DNA of 64,000 nucleotides from Vibrio sp. MedPE-SWchi (GTDB lineage: Bacteria; Pseudomonadota; Gammaproteobacteria; Enterobacterales; Vibrionaceae): the NCBI GenBank assembly GCA_001874155.1, contig MPDB01000001.1, forward strand, positions 620,001 through 684,000, written 5' to 3'. The notes below the pieces were generated by a model, which was given only the letters and a program-made list of their open reading frames with translations, was not told the origin of the DNA and made no database searches. Made by a program: the position numbers and the translations under genes. Of the stretch, positions 1-8,610 are shown piece after piece; within the stretch, counting starts at the first letter, position 1, and every line of letters begins with the position of its first letter.

Positions 1-140
1 TAGCTTGCACCTATCACACTATAATTAGTTTGACCCAGTGCAACTTGCTGCAATTCCTCTGTTTGAATGGCCAATAATTTTGGGGCATATCACGTTGATA
101 AGAACAAATAATGCACAGGTAAATTGTAGCCAAGAAATTG

Positions 141-177
141 ATAGGCATTGCCTATTAGAGCAAGAGGTAATTGCTAC
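141..177 (+). promoter_or_regulatory. Putative OxyR binding site upstream of grxA
   Basis: The segment has the OxyR four-block layout with exact seven-base spacing: ATAG (141-144), 7 bases, CTAT (152-155), 7 bases, AGAG (163-166), 7 bases, CTAC (174-177). The first two blocks form the inverted repeat ATAGGCATTGCCTAT. The OxyR consensus is ATAG-N7-CTAT-N7-ATAG-N7-CTAT, so 14 of 16 block bases match. It lies about 60 bases upstream of grxA, a classic OxyR target in enterobacteria. The match is seen; OxyR binding is inferred. I find no coding region in the remainder of 1-235. Confidence 0.7.
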
Positions 178-235
178 TTTATTTCCAGAAAAGATTGGGG
201 CATAGTTGCAGCATCAGAATAAAGGAGAAAAAATT

Positions 236-499
236 ATGTTCGTGGTTATTTTTGGTCGCCCAGCTTGTCCATTTTGTGTTCGTGCGAAAGAGCATGCAGA
301 AACGTTGAAAGAAAAACGTGACGATTTCAATTATCGCTATGTTGATATCCACGCTGAGGGAATTAGCAAAGCCGATTTAGAGAAGACAGTAGGTAAGCCT
401 GTAGAAACTGTTCCTCAAATCTTTGTAGACCAAGACCATATTGGCGGATGTGATGAATTCGAAGCATACGCAAAAGAAAATCTAGGCCTATTTGATTAA
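236..499 (+). CDS. grxA: Glutaredoxin 1 (GrxA)
   Basis: Small cytosolic thiol-disulfide oxidoreductase of 87 residues that uses glutathione to reduce ribonucleotide reductase, OxyR and protein disulfides. The dithiol active site CPFC lies at residues 11-14 (GRPACPFC), followed by the TVPQIFVD cis-proline segment and the GGCDEF glutathione-binding turn; the length is typical of GrxA. I chose the ATG at 236 because AAAGGAG lies just upstream; an in-frame TTG at 206 lacks a ribosome site. A likely OxyR site lies upstream and an intrinsic terminator follows. The neighbouring ybjL-type gene matches the grxA/ybjL proximity known in E. coli. Confidence 0.95.
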   Translation: MFVVIFGRPACPFCVRAKEHAETLKEKRDDFNYRYVDIHAEGISKADLEKTVGKPVETVPQIFVDQDHIGGCDEFEAYAKENLGLFD

Positions 500-526
500 T
501 AAAACGGTCTTAATGAACAAATACTT

Positions 527-553
527 AACCTGCCCATGACGGCAGGTTTTGTT
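527..553 (+). terminator. Intrinsic terminator after grxA
   Basis: The inverted repeat AACCTGCC / GGCAGGTT with a six-base loop runs into a T-rich tail (TTTTGTTT). It ends the grxA transcript, so ybjL needs its own promoter. Confidence 0.85.
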
Positions 554-666
554 TATTTGCCTTATGTGAAGTAATTGCAAATTATAAAAAATCTCACTTA
601 TATTTTAAGACGGATCCGCTACAATCCACCACTCAAACCTTTCGTTCCTGGCAACAAGAGCCACCT

Positions 667-2349
667 GTGAATATAGACGTTATACAATTACTCGAGCAAA
701 ACCCCATCTTACTAATCTTCGTTGCCCTAGCAACCGGTCTAGCCTTCGGAAAAATACGATTCGGAAGCCTTCAATTAGGCAACTCCATTGGTGTTCTCAT
801 CGCTTCATTGATCATGGGCCATTTGGGCTTCAGCTTTAACCCAGAAGCACTTGCTATTGGCTTTATGCTCTTTATTTACTGTGTCGGTATCGAAGCCGGT
901 CCTAACTTTTTCGGTATCTTTTTCCGAGACGGTAAACATTACTTTATTTTGAGTTTGGTCGTGCTGAGCACGGCTTTGGCTATCACTCACTTTGCAACTC
1001 ATTATTTCGGCCTCGACTACGGCTTGTCTGCCGGGATGATGGCAGGTGCTCTGACTGCAACGCCTGTTCTTGTTGGTGCTCAAGACGCTATTAATACTGG
1101 CCTTGCGACTATCCCTCGCAATATGGATTTGTCTCTAGTGCTGGAGAACTTATCCGTTGGTTATGCGATGGCTTATCTCGTAGGTCTCATCAGCATGATC
1201 TCATTCGCTAAGCTGCTTCCTAAGCTACAAAAGCAAAATCTGTCTGATTCTGCACAGCAGATAGCCAAGGAACGAGGTCTTGGCACCTCTGGACAGCGAA
1301 AAGTATACTTGCCGATTATCCGTGCTTACCGTGTGGGGCCTGAGCTGATTGATTGGACCGATGGAAAAAACCTTCGCGAGTTGGGTATTTACCGCCAAAC
1401 AGGCTGTTACATAGAACGTATTCGTCGCAACGGCATACTCGCACACCCCGATGGGGATGCCATTTTGCAAGAAGGTGATGAGATCGCCCTAGTCGGCTTC
1501 CCTGACAGTCATGCTCGTCTTGATCCTAGCTTTAGGAACGGAAAAGAAGTGTTTGACCGTAACTTGCTCGATTTGCGAATCGTCGAAGAAGAGATCGTGG
1601 TGAAAAGCGACAGCATGGTAGGAAAGCGCCTATCGGAACTCAACCTTTCAGAGTTTGGCTGCTTCTTAAATCGCGTGGTTCGAGCTCAAATTGAGATGCC
1701 AATGGATTTAGATATTGTGCTAGCGAAAGGCGATGTTCTCCAAGTCAGTGGAGAAAAGAGCCGCGTATTAGGGCTTGCTGAAAAGATCGGTTTCATCTCA
1801 ATTCACAGCCAAATAGCGGATTTGCTCGCCTTTTGCAGCTTCTTCATTCTCGGCCTGATGTTCGGCTTAATCACAATGACCTTTGGCCAGGTTTCATTTG
1901 GTCTTGGTAATGCTGTTGGCCTCTTGCTATCCGGTATTACTCTTGGGTTCCTTAGAGCAAACCACCCTACTTTCGGTTACGTACCGCAAGGGGCTCTAAA
2001 CATGGTCAAAGATCTCGGCCTAATGATTTTCATGGTGGGCATTGGACTCAGTGCAGGCGGGAAAATTTTTGAACACCTCACACAGGTTGGGCCGCAAATT
2101 ATAGGGTTTGCCTTTGTTGTCAGCGTTGTCCCTGTTGTGATTGCTTACCTAGTAGGGGCTTACATCCTCAAGATGAATAGAGCGTTACTGTTTGGAGCCA
2201 TCATAGGGGCACGCACCTGCGCACCGGCTATGGATATCGTGAACGATTACGCAAAATCAACAATCCCAGCACTCGGTTATGCCGGCACCTACGCCATTGC
2301 AAATATATTAATGACCCTAGCAGGGACAATTATGATTATTCTTAGCTAA
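667..2349 (+). CDS. ybjL: YbjL/AspT-family putative transporter
   Basis: Inner-membrane protein of 560 residues of the aspartate:alanine exchanger (AAE) family. It has the family layout of two halves of transmembrane helices (about 1-190 and 385-560) on either side of a cytoplasmic region (about 200-375) with two TrkA-C (RCK_C) domains. Conserved segments such as [13 protein letters not shown] in the first half and [12 protein letters not shown] in the second mark the duplicated transport core. The length is close to E. coli YbjL (about 561). The start codon is GTG at 667 with AAGAG upstream. The substrate is not known for YbjL; aspartate/alanine exchange is established only for AspT, so the family is sure and the cargo is not. 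Confidence 0.88.
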   Translation: MNIDVIQLLEQNPILLIFVALATGLAFGKIRFGSLQLGNSIGVLIASLIMGHLGFSFNPEALAIGFMLFIYCVGIEAGPNFFGIFFRDGKHYFILSLVVLSTALAITHFATHYFGLDYGLSAGMMAGALTATPVLVGAQDAINTGLATIPRNMDLSLVLENLSVGYAMAYLVGLISMISFAKLLPKLQKQNLSDSAQQIAKERGLGTSGQRKVYLPIIRAYRVGPELIDWTDGKNLRELGIYRQTGCYIERIRRNGILAHPDGDAILQEGDEIALVGFPDSHARLDPSFRNGKEVFDRNLLDLRIVEEEIVVKSDSMVGKRLSELNLSEFGCFLNRVVRAQIEMPMDLDIVLAKGDVLQVSGEKSRVLGLAEKIGFISIHSQIADLLAFCSFFILGLMFGLITMTFGQVSFGLGNAVGLLLSGITLGFLRANHPTFGYVPQGALNMVKDLGLMIFMVGIGLSAGGKIFEHLTQVGPQIIGFAFVVSVVPVVIAYLVGAYILKMNRALLFGAIIGARTCAPAMDIVNDYAKSTIPALGYAGTYAIANILMTLAGTIMIILS

Positions 2350-2420
2350 AGCTTCCTGTCGCTCAGTTAGGTCAATATTTAATGACTTAACTGAGGCTAG
2401 TGACTTTAAAAACAAACAAA

Positions 2421-2448
2421 AAAGGCGCTCAATGAGCGCCTTTTATTT
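2421..2448. terminator. Bidirectional terminator between ybjL and fabV
   Basis: The hairpin AAAGGCGCTCA/ATGAGCGCCTTT has A-runs on the left and T-runs on the right. It can end both the rightward ybjL transcript and the leftward fabV transcript. Confidence 0.85.
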
Positions 2449-2472
2449 ATTCCAAATTATCTTAATCGATAA

Positions 2473-3675
2473 TTAGATAGCGGTGATGTCAGACTCTACG
2501 GCTGGGTTAACATCAGCGTCATAGTCAACGCCTTCAACACCAAAACCAAACAGCTTCAAGAACTCTTCTTTATATTCTACGTAATCTGTAAGTTCTTTTA
2601 GGTTCTCAGTTGTTACTTGAGGCCAAAGCTCACGACAGTGTTTTTGAATATCTTCGCGAAGTTCCCAATCATCCAAACGTAGACGATTTTTTTCATCAAC
2701 TTCTGCCGCGCTGCCATCTTCTTTGTAAAGACGTTGGCTAAACATACGGAAGATTTGCTCCATACAGCCTTCGTGTACGCCTTCTTCACGCATTTTCTTA
2801 AACACCATTGCGATGTAAAGAGGCATAACTGGAATAGCCGAACTAGCTTGAGTCACGACTGATTTCAGAACCGCAACATTAGCGCTACCGCCAGTTGCTG
2901 AAAGTTTTGCATTCAATTCAGTAGCTGCACGGTCTAGGTCCATTTTCGCTTTACCTAGCGCGCCATCCCAGTAGATTGGCCACGTTAGCTCAGTGCCAAT
3001 GTAGCTGTACGCAACAGTCTTACAACCGTCAGCAAGAACACCCGCATCAGACAGTGCATTGATCCAAAGTTCCCAATCTTCACCACCCATTACGGTTACA
3101 GTGTCTTTGATCTCTTCTTCTGTTGCTGGTTCAACTGAAGCTTCAATGATTTGGTCTTTGTTCGTATCAACTGCTGTTGCTGTGTAGGTCTCGCCAATAG
3201 GTTTTAGAGAAGAGCGAATCAGCTCACCTGTGTCAGGTAGCTTACGTACTGGTGATGCCAATGAGTAAACCACCATATCGATTTGACCTAAATCTTCTTT
3301 AATCAGATCGATTGTTTTCTGTTTTGCTTCATTTGAGAAAGCATCGCCATTAAGGCTCTTTGCATAAAGGCCTTCTTCACGAGCGAGCTTTTCAAACGCT
3401 ACTGAGTTGTAGAAACCCGCTGTGCCTGGCTTTTTCTCAGTCCCTTCTTTTTCAAAGAAAACACCGATAGTTGAAGCGCCGCCGCCAAATGCCGCAGCAA
3501 CACGAGAAGATAGGCCATAACCACTTGAAGAACCAACCACCAATACACGTTTTGGTGCATTTTTAATTGGACCTTGCGCTTTAGTGTAGGCAATTTGTTC
3601 TTTTACATTAGCTTCACAGCCCACTGGGTGTGTTGTGGTACAGATAAATCCACGAATTCGAGGTTTGATGATCAT
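2473..3675 (-). CDS. fabV: Enoyl-ACP reductase FabV (trans-2-enoyl-CoA reductase family)
   Basis: NADH-dependent enoyl-ACP reductase that completes each round of type II fatty-acid elongation; FabV was first described in Vibrio cholerae and is insensitive to triclosan. The 400-residue length and the N-terminal signature [12 protein letters not shown] match the family. The Rossmann segment [15 protein letters not shown] (about residues 46-60) binds the cofactor, and the Y-x8-K catalytic arrangement typical of FabV is expected near residues 233-244 (AYSYIGTEL...GALGKAK). The ATG at 3675 is preceded by AAGGAAG and is preferred over the in-frame TTG at 3681. It is a single gene facing the same way as fadE upstream, with a 244-base gap and the fadE terminator between. 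Confidence 0.95.
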   Translation of the reverse strand: MIIKPRIRGFICTTTHPVGCEANVKEQIAYTKAQGPIKNAPKRVLVVGSSSGYGLSSRVAAAFGGGASTIGVFFEKEGTEKKPGTAGFYNSVAFEKLAREEGLYAKSLNGDAFSNEAKQKTIDLIKEDLGQIDMVVYSLASPVRKLPDTGELIRSSLKPIGETYTATAVDTNKDQIIEASVEPATEEEIKDTVTVMGGEDWELWINALSDAGVLADGCKTVAYSYIGTELTWPIYWDGALGKAKMDLDRAATELNAKLSATGGSANVAVLKSVVTQASSAIPVMPLYIAMVFKKMREEGVHEGCMEQIFRMFSQRLYKEDGSAAEVDEKNRLRLDDWELREDIQKHCRELWPQVTTENLKELTDYVEYKEEFLKLFGFGVEGVDYDADVNPAVESDITAI

Positions 3676-3892
3676 ATTCAACTTCCTTAAAAAATCACCG
3701 ATAGAATAAAAGGTTCACGACTAGATCGCATCTTATTTCTGTCAAAACAGAGATATTCCCTCAGTGGTTGGATGTCTTACACGAGTAATATTGCAGTAAA
3801 GGACTAAAATCGCCTCTGTCACTGCAGACGTCAGCAGGTGGATCATTTCTATTGATAATTGAACGATTGCGTTAGGGAATAAATGGAAATTA

Positions 3893-3919
3893 AAAAAGGC
3901 CCCCGAAGGAGCCTTTTTA
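3893..3919 (-). terminator. Intrinsic terminator of fadE
   Basis: On the minus strand, directly after the fadE stop, the stem AAAAAGGC / GCCTTTTT closes a short loop and ends in a run of T. The rest of the fabV-fadE gap (3676-3892) should hold the fabV promoter; a consensus TTGACA lies on the minus strand near 3736-3741, without a convincing -10 box. Confidence 0.75.
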
Positions 3920-6202
3920 CTATGCCGCAGTGGTGAGTTTAGGTTTGGTGTTTTGATGCGTTCTGACTTCACTGTAGTCATGGCTAAAGTCGTCAACCTG
4001 AATGGCTTTGTAACGTAGCTTGTCCGCAGCAATGATCGTGTCCACTTCTTCCTGAGTAAGGACATCAGCGGCGAGCGCTTGTGTCAATTTCTCAGCCAGT
4101 GGCGCTTTACGAACCACAGTGCCCGCTTTCACCGCTTTATTCAGTTTACGTTCAAGGCTCTTGATTCCGTACATGGCTAAGAACGCTTTCTCCATTAGGC
4201 CAACGCTGTCATCCTCACTCTCCCCCACATAGCAGAGGTGCGTGAGCCTATCGCGGCAAGCGCCTGGTGTCATCACGCTTTCTGCCAACTTAACTGCAAG
4301 CTCATCGCTTGGTTTCTCAAATCGGTTGCCAATTGGGAACACCAATAGCTTCAGTAAACGACCCACCATTTTTTGCGGGAAGTTGCGGTACGCTTCTTCT
4401 AACGAATTTGCGCCTTTATGGAAACAGTGTTGAATCGCATAGTGCACGTAATCTAAGTCTTGTTGCTGACGCCCTTCGTCCTCGTACTTTTTCAGTACAG
4501 CAGACGCCATGTATAAGTAGCTGAGACCATCGCCCAAACGCGCTGAGATCATCTCTTTACGTTTCAAATCCCCACCGAGCGTTAGCATGGCAAAGTCAGC
4601 ACTGACCGCCAATGCGCGACTTAAACGAGTCAGGTCTTTATAATAAACCTGCGTTGGGCCGCTCATGTCCGCTTTAATAAAGTGAGAGCCAGTTAATGCG
4701 GCACCAAATGCACCAAGTGTATTCTTGGTAGCATGTCCAATGTGTTTGAACAGTAGCTTATCAAACTCCTCCGCCCCTTCTTTTTCATCTGGGTTGGATG
4801 CCGCTTCCATCTCTTTCAATACATATGGATGACAACGCGTTGCCCCCTGACCGAAAATCATTAGGTTGCGAGTTAGAATATTCGCCCCTTCTACCGTAAT
4901 CGCAACAGGCACACCAAGGTAAGCCGAAGTCAGGTAATTCATGGGCCCTTCTTGAATTGCTCGACCAGAGTGAATGTCCATCGAATCATTGAGTATGGTT
5001 CTCGCAATTTCGGTCATGTGATATTTTGCAATCGCCGTAACAATCCCTGGTTTTTCTTTCATATCAAGCGATGTGGTTGTGAGCGTTCGAGTGGCTTCTA
5101 GCAAGTACGTTAGACCACCGATGCGACCGAGCGCTTCCGCTACTCCTTCAAACTTACCGATCGACATACCAAACTGCTTACGAACATAGGCATATGCGCC
5201 GGTCGTTCTAGAGGTAAGGTGACCAATAGAGGTGCCTAACGCTGGCAGTGAAATACCTCGCCCTGCAGAAAGACATTCCACCAACATTCTCCAGCCTTTA
5301 CCGGCATAGTCTGAACCACCAATTAACCACTCAATTGGAATGAAGACATCATGTCCACGGGTTGGGCCATTCATGAACGCCAAACCAATAGGGTCATGGC
5401 GCTCACCCACTTGTACCCCTTCATGCGATGTCGGAATCAGAGCACAGGTAATGCCTAATTCTTTCTTGTCACCTAGCAGACCTTCAGGATCGTTTAACTT
5501 AAACGCTAGCCCCAGAACCGTTGAAACGGGTGCCAATGTGATGTAACGCTTGTTCCAGTTAAGGCGAATACCTAGAACTTCTTTCCCCTCATGGGTGCCG
5601 TAACACACTGTACCTTGGTCAGGGATACCACCTGCATCAGATCCGGCTTCAGGGCCCGTCAATGCAAAACAAGGAATGTCAGTACCGTCAGCAAGACGCG
5701 GTAACCAGTAGTCTTTTTGATCTTGCGTACCGTAGTGAGAAATAAGCTCACCTGGGCCTAAAGAGTTTGGCACCATCACTGTTACAGCGGCACTAATGCT
5801 GCGGGTCGCTATGCGAGAAACAATCGTTGAGTTCGCAAGAGCTGAAAATTCACGTCCACCGTACTGCTTGGAAATAATAAGTGAGAAGAAACGTTCTTTA
5901 CGCAAGAAGTCCCAAACCTCTTTTGGTAGATCACGATCTTTTTTCACGATCTGATAATCGTCAAGCATCGCCATTAGCGTTTCAAGTTCGTTGTCCATGA
6001 ACGCTTGCTCTTCATCCGTCAAGCTCGGCGCAGGATACTGATGAAGCTTCGTGAAATCGGGTTTACCAGAGAATAACTCTCCATCCCACCATACACTACC
6101 GGCCTCCATCGCCTCTTTCTCTGTATCAGAAAGTGGTGGAAGAACTTTCTTAAAAAATTTGAACGCTGGGTCACTTACCCATTTTCTTCTTAGAGAGCAC
6201 AT
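3920..6202 (-). CDS. fadE: Acyl-CoA dehydrogenase FadE
   Basis: FAD-dependent acyl-CoA dehydrogenase catalysing the first step of fatty-acid beta-oxidation. The 760-residue size and the order of an N-terminal helical region, the flavin-binding middle domain (CFALTGPEAGSDAGGIPDQG), and the C-terminal ACAD domain followed by a FadE-specific extension (DUF1974 type) mark it as FadE rather than a short-chain dehydrogenase. It is shorter than E. coli FadE (814) and lacks that protein's hydrophobic N-terminal segment. I placed the start at the ATG at 6202 (MCSLRRKW), which has AAAAGGAT upstream; the ATG at 6235 has none. psrA lies immediately upstream in the same direction, so FadE is a likely PsrA target and may be cotranscribed. 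Confidence 0.92.
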   Translation of the reverse strand: MCSLRRKWVSDPAFKFFKKVLPPLSDTEKEAMEAGSVWWDGELFSGKPDFTKLHQYPAPSLTDEEQAFMDNELETLMAMLDDYQIVKKDRDLPKEVWDFLRKERFFSLIISKQYGGREFSALANSTIVSRIATRSISAAVTVMVPNSLGPGELISHYGTQDQKDYWLPRLADGTDIPCFALTGPEAGSDAGGIPDQGTVCYGTHEGKEVLGIRLNWNKRYITLAPVSTVLGLAFKLNDPEGLLGDKKELGITCALIPTSHEGVQVGERHDPIGLAFMNGPTRGHDVFIPIEWLIGGSDYAGKGWRMLVECLSAGRGISLPALGTSIGHLTSRTTGAYAYVRKQFGMSIGKFEGVAEALGRIGGLTYLLEATRTLTTTSLDMKEKPGIVTAIAKYHMTEIARTILNDSMDIHSGRAIQEGPMNYLTSAYLGVPVAITVEGANILTRNLMIFGQGATRCHPYVLKEMEAASNPDEKEGAEEFDKLLFKHIGHATKNTLGAFGAALTGSHFIKADMSGPTQVYYKDLTRLSRALAVSADFAMLTLGGDLKRKEMISARLGDGLSYLYMASAVLKKYEDEGRQQQDLDYVHYAIQHCFHKGANSLEEAYRNFPQKMVGRLLKLLVFPIGNRFEKPSDELAVKLAESVMTPGACRDRLTHLCYVGESEDDSVGLMEKAFLAMYGIKSLERKLNKAVKAGTVVRKAPLAEKLTQALAADVLTQEEVDTIIAADKLRYKAIQVDDFSHDYSEVRTHQNTKPKLTTAA

Positions 6203-6290
6203 ATTCAGATCCTTTTGTTCACGTGTACGTGTCATTTTATATTTATTATGTTTTATCTATCTTTAGTTTAGTCAGTCGACCGCATCTTGG

Positions 6291-6917
6291 TTAATCCGCT
6301 GCGACGCCGGCTGACAAATAAGGGATGAGCATATCGACCACGGCTTTGGCATCGACTTTCGAACCAAAGTCATTCTCAGCAATTTCCGCCAAAGCTTGGC
6401 TCGATGCCATCGTGAAGACACAAGTTCCTAACGTGAAATGAAGACGCCAGAACAAAGTCTCTTGGTTAAGGTTTGGGTTGGCTTTCAATACCGACTGAGT
6501 AAAAAGAGACAACACTTCTTGATAACGAGTGGTGATAAACCAGCGCAAGTGGCCTTGAACATCGGTATATCCTCGGCCAATCAGCAGCATAAAGCGGCTG
6601 GTTCCATCGGGTCTAACGCTATTAAGAGAGCGCAAAGGTTGACGCAAAGACTCAAACACATCCGCGACGGTGTACTCTTCTCTTGTGTTGAGAGACTCGA
6701 GTGAATCTTGCAAAGCGGGCATGAACGCTTCTAGGTAACGGTCCAGAACGGCCCTCACCAGCGTTTTTTTATCGCCAAAGTGATAATTCACCGACGCCAG
6801 GTTGACCCCAGCTTTACTCGTAATCGTTCTTAGTGACGTGTCATTAAAGCCCTGCTCTGAAAAAAGCACTTCAGCCACATCTAGAATCTTATTTTTGGTA
6901 TCGCTCTTGGCTGCCAT
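6291..6917 (-). CDS. psrA: TetR-family fatty-acid-responsive regulator, PsrA type
   Basis: TetR-family DNA-binding protein of 208 residues. The N-terminal helix-turn-helix (FNDTSLRTITSKAGVNLASV followed by NYHFGDKK) is nearly identical in pattern to Pseudomonas PsrA, a repressor released by long-chain acyl-CoA or oleate. The C-terminal two thirds form the ligand-binding helical domain. The ATG at 6917 follows a GAGTG ribosome site; the upstream in-frame GTG at 6926 is less likely. The gene sits directly ahead of fadE and has a PsrA-like palindrome at its own promoter, which suggests autoregulation and control of beta-oxidation. Family assignment is firm; the effector is inferred from Pseudomonas. 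Confidence 0.82.
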   Translation of the reverse strand: MAAKSDTKNKILDVAEVLFSEQGFNDTSLRTITSKAGVNLASVNYHFGDKKTLVRAVLDRYLEAFMPALQDSLESLNTREEYTVADVFESLRQPLRSLNSVRPDGTSRFMLLIGRGYTDVQGHLRWFITTRYQEVLSLFTQSVLKANPNLNQETLFWRLHFTLGTCVFTMASSQALAEIAENDFGSKVDAKAVVDMLIPYLSAGVAAD

Positions 6918-6931
6918 TTCAATCACTCGTA

Positions 6932-6947
6932 TTAAACATCTGTTTGA
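6932..6947. promoter_or_regulatory. PsrA-like operator upstream of psrA
   Basis: The palindrome TTAAACATCTGTTTGA holds AAAC-N4-GTTT, the core described for PsrA in Pseudomonas ((G/C)AAAC-N2-4-GTTT(G/C)). It lies 15-30 bases upstream of the psrA start, where bound protein would block the promoter. Confidence 0.55.
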
Positions 6948-7169
6948 AATATACCGTTCGATTACAAGGTTAACAAGCCATTAACATCACATTTATCAAC
7001 ATTGGTCCGACCACAAGCTAGTGAATATCGGTAATCGTTTGAAATTATTAGAGATTAAAAAAAGGGCATTTTTTATCGATGTTTTATGGAACTGTTTCGA
7101 AAAAGGCGGGTCTGATTAAGTGTAGAAAGCAGGGATTTAAAGAGTTTTTCTGGCCGTCAAACTTGATTT

Positions 7170-7257
7170 TATACTGCGACTACAGTTCAAGCTGCTTTTT
7201 CATATTAACTCCTGTGTTTGTATCTGCCCAGAACCTATTTGTTCTGGGCTTTTTTTA
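7170..7257 (+). ncRNA. Candidate small RNA ending in an orphan terminator
   Basis: The strong intrinsic terminator GCCCAGAAC / GTTCTGGGC plus eight T's (7226-7257, plus strand) follows no gene: the nearest upstream plus-strand gene is in another part of the window and psrA is divergent. A near-consensus -10 box TATACT lies at 7170-7175, which would give a transcript of about 75-80 nt; the -35 region is weak. The whole gap 6948-7351 otherwise shows nothing coding. The terminator is clear; the RNA and its start are inferred. Confidence 0.35.
7226..7257 (+). terminator. Orphan intrinsic terminator
   Basis: A nine-base-pair stem (GCCCAGAAC, loop CTATTT, GTTCTGGGC) is followed by an unbroken T-run. 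It lies about 95 bases upstream of the PLP-enzyme gene with no gene before it on this strand. Confidence 0.85.
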
Positions 7258-7351
7258 TTCCTACCACTTAATTTATCTCTAGAATAATCCATAGGGAAAA
7301 CTCATACCCAAATTGTTATAATCTAATCATCTCCCATGTTTGAACGTAACG

Positions 7352-8251
7352 ATGATCCTAAATAACTCTCCCGTCACTCAGCATAGTTTCGAAGGTATCG
7401 AGTTTTTTCTAAAACGCGACGATAAGCTTCATAGCCAATTCAGTGGCAATAAAGCGCGAAAATTTAAACAGCTTCTGAGCGTTGACGACCCAGCTATTAC
7501 GACCTTAATCAGTTACGGTTCAGCCCAAGCGAATTCGCTAAACTCTCTTGCGGCCTTAGCGCGGATTAAAGGATGGCAGTTGGAGTTTTACGTTGACCGA
7601 ATTCCGAACTGGCTAAAGAAAAACCCTATCGGGAACTATCGAGGGGCGCTAGAGATGGGTGCAAAAGTCATCGCGGTCAGTGAAATATCTCAAAATACCC
7701 TGCACCCTCGCGACTATATCGATACGGTCAGACAGCCAACTGAAACCTGTATTTTTGTTCCCGAAGGTGGCAGAGCCGCAATGGCGGAATATGGCGTTAA
7801 AGAGCTCGCGCAAGAAATACTGCAATGGAGTCAATACGAATCGGCACGTGAATATGTGGTCGCTTTGCCTTCTGGAACGGGAACGACTTCTTTGTATTTA
7901 AGCAAATACCTTAAGCCCCATGACATTGATGTCGTCACGTGCCCATGTGTCGGTGGAGAAAAGTACCTAACAGAACAATTTCTGGAATTAGAAGCAGCGT
8001 CTCATCCCAACATATTGACCTTAGAAGAGAAGCATCATTTTGGTAGGCTGTATCAAGAAGATTACCTAATTTGGCAGCAACTGCTCGAACAAACCTATGT
8101 CGAGTTTGATTTGCTCTATGATCCTTTAATGTGGCGAAGCATTTTACAGCACCGACACAAGTTTGAAGGCAAAACCCTTATTTACATCCATCAAGGTGGC
8201 CTTCTAGGTAACGAAAGTATGCTGCCTAGATACCAGCGAAAGTGGGATTAA
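7352..8251 (+). CDS. PLP-dependent enzyme, ACC deaminase/D-cysteine desulfhydrase family
   Basis: Predicted pyridoxal-phosphate enzyme of the tryptophan-synthase-beta fold, similar to 1-aminocyclopropane-1-carboxylate deaminases and D-cysteine desulfhydrases. The Schiff-base lysine is in the motif SGNKARKF near the N terminus, following the FFLKRDDKL segment; the glycine-rich phosphate loop is probably LPSGTGTTSLY in the C-terminal half, and YIHQGGLLG resembles the family's C-terminal end. At 299 residues it is somewhat short for the family (about 330). The ATG at 7352 is the likeliest start, although no good ribosome site is visible and TTG at 7340 is possible. The true substrate cannot be told from sequence; ACC deamination is not implied. 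Confidence 0.75.
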   Translation: MILNNSPVTQHSFEGIEFFLKRDDKLHSQFSGNKARKFKQLLSVDDPAITTLISYGSAQANSLNSLAALARIKGWQLEFYVDRIPNWLKKNPIGNYRGALEMGAKVIAVSEISQNTLHPRDYIDTVRQPTETCIFVPEGGRAAMAEYGVKELAQEILQWSQYESAREYVVALPSGTGTTSLYLSKYLKPHDIDVVTCPCVGGEKYLTEQFLELEAASHPNILTLEEKHHFGRLYQEDYLIWQQLLEQTYVEFDLLYDPLMWRSILQHRHKFEGKTLIYIHQGGLLGNESMLPRYQRKWD

Positions 8252-8272
8252 CACTCTACTTGGGAGAACGTA

Positions 8273-8524
8273 ATGAAGAAGTTATTTCTATTGGTTGCAA
8301 CGCTCATGATTGCACCGAGCAATGCCAATGTTATCTCGACACCAGGGAAAGCAATTATTGCCGTCGATGGCGCCAACGCCGCGAAACGAGTGTGTTACTA
8401 CCAAGATCAAGCGTATTCACTCGGATCCATTCTTCAAGTTGGTGAGCACTACATGATTTGCAAAGAGGCCAATGATTTTGAAACCAATGGTGCGCTTAGA
8501 TGGTTCCCTTTGGAAAACAAGTAA
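8273..8524 (+). CDS. Small secreted DUF1496 (YnjH-like) protein
   Basis: The 83-residue protein has a clear Sec signal peptide (MKKLFLLVATLMIAPSNA) and a mature part of about 65 residues containing two cysteines (VCYYQDQAYS...YMICK) that probably form a disulfide in the periplasm. The C-YY-x-AYS-G pattern matches DUF1496, whose best-known member is E. coli YnjH, of unknown function. It starts 21 bases after the PLP-enzyme gene and GGGAGAA precedes the ATG, so the two may be cotranscribed. Confidence 0.75.
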   Translation: MKKLFLLVATLMIAPSNANVISTPGKAIIAVDGANAAKRVCYYQDQAYSLGSILQVGEHYMICKEANDFETNGALRWFPLENK

Positions 8525-8542
8525 AAGCGAATAAAGACAATT

Positions 8543-8573
8543 AAAAAAGCGCTACCTAGAACGAGGTAGCGCT
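8543..8573 (-). terminator. Terminator of the fruBKA operon
   Basis: The stem AGCGCTACCT / AGGTAGCGCT, read on the minus strand, is followed by TTTTTT. It ends the leftward fru transcript and may also stop rightward readthrough. Confidence 0.8.
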
Positions 8574-8610
8574 GTGATGCATCTTACGGGGGTTACATCA
8601 AACAATCCGA

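Noticed and set aside
3742..4065. 107-codon minus-strand frame overlapping the fadE end and terminator
   Set aside because: It runs through the fadE terminator and is in another frame of fadE; no ribosome site and no recognisable protein features.
6236..6290. FadR site upstream of fadE (AGTCAGTCGACC region)
   Set aside because: The half-sites are not spaced as in the FadR consensus GGTCNGACC.
7079..7282. 67-codon plus-strand frame before the PLP-enzyme gene
   Set aside because: It reads through the strong terminator at 7226-7257, has no ribosome site and an odd composition rich in F, S and Y.
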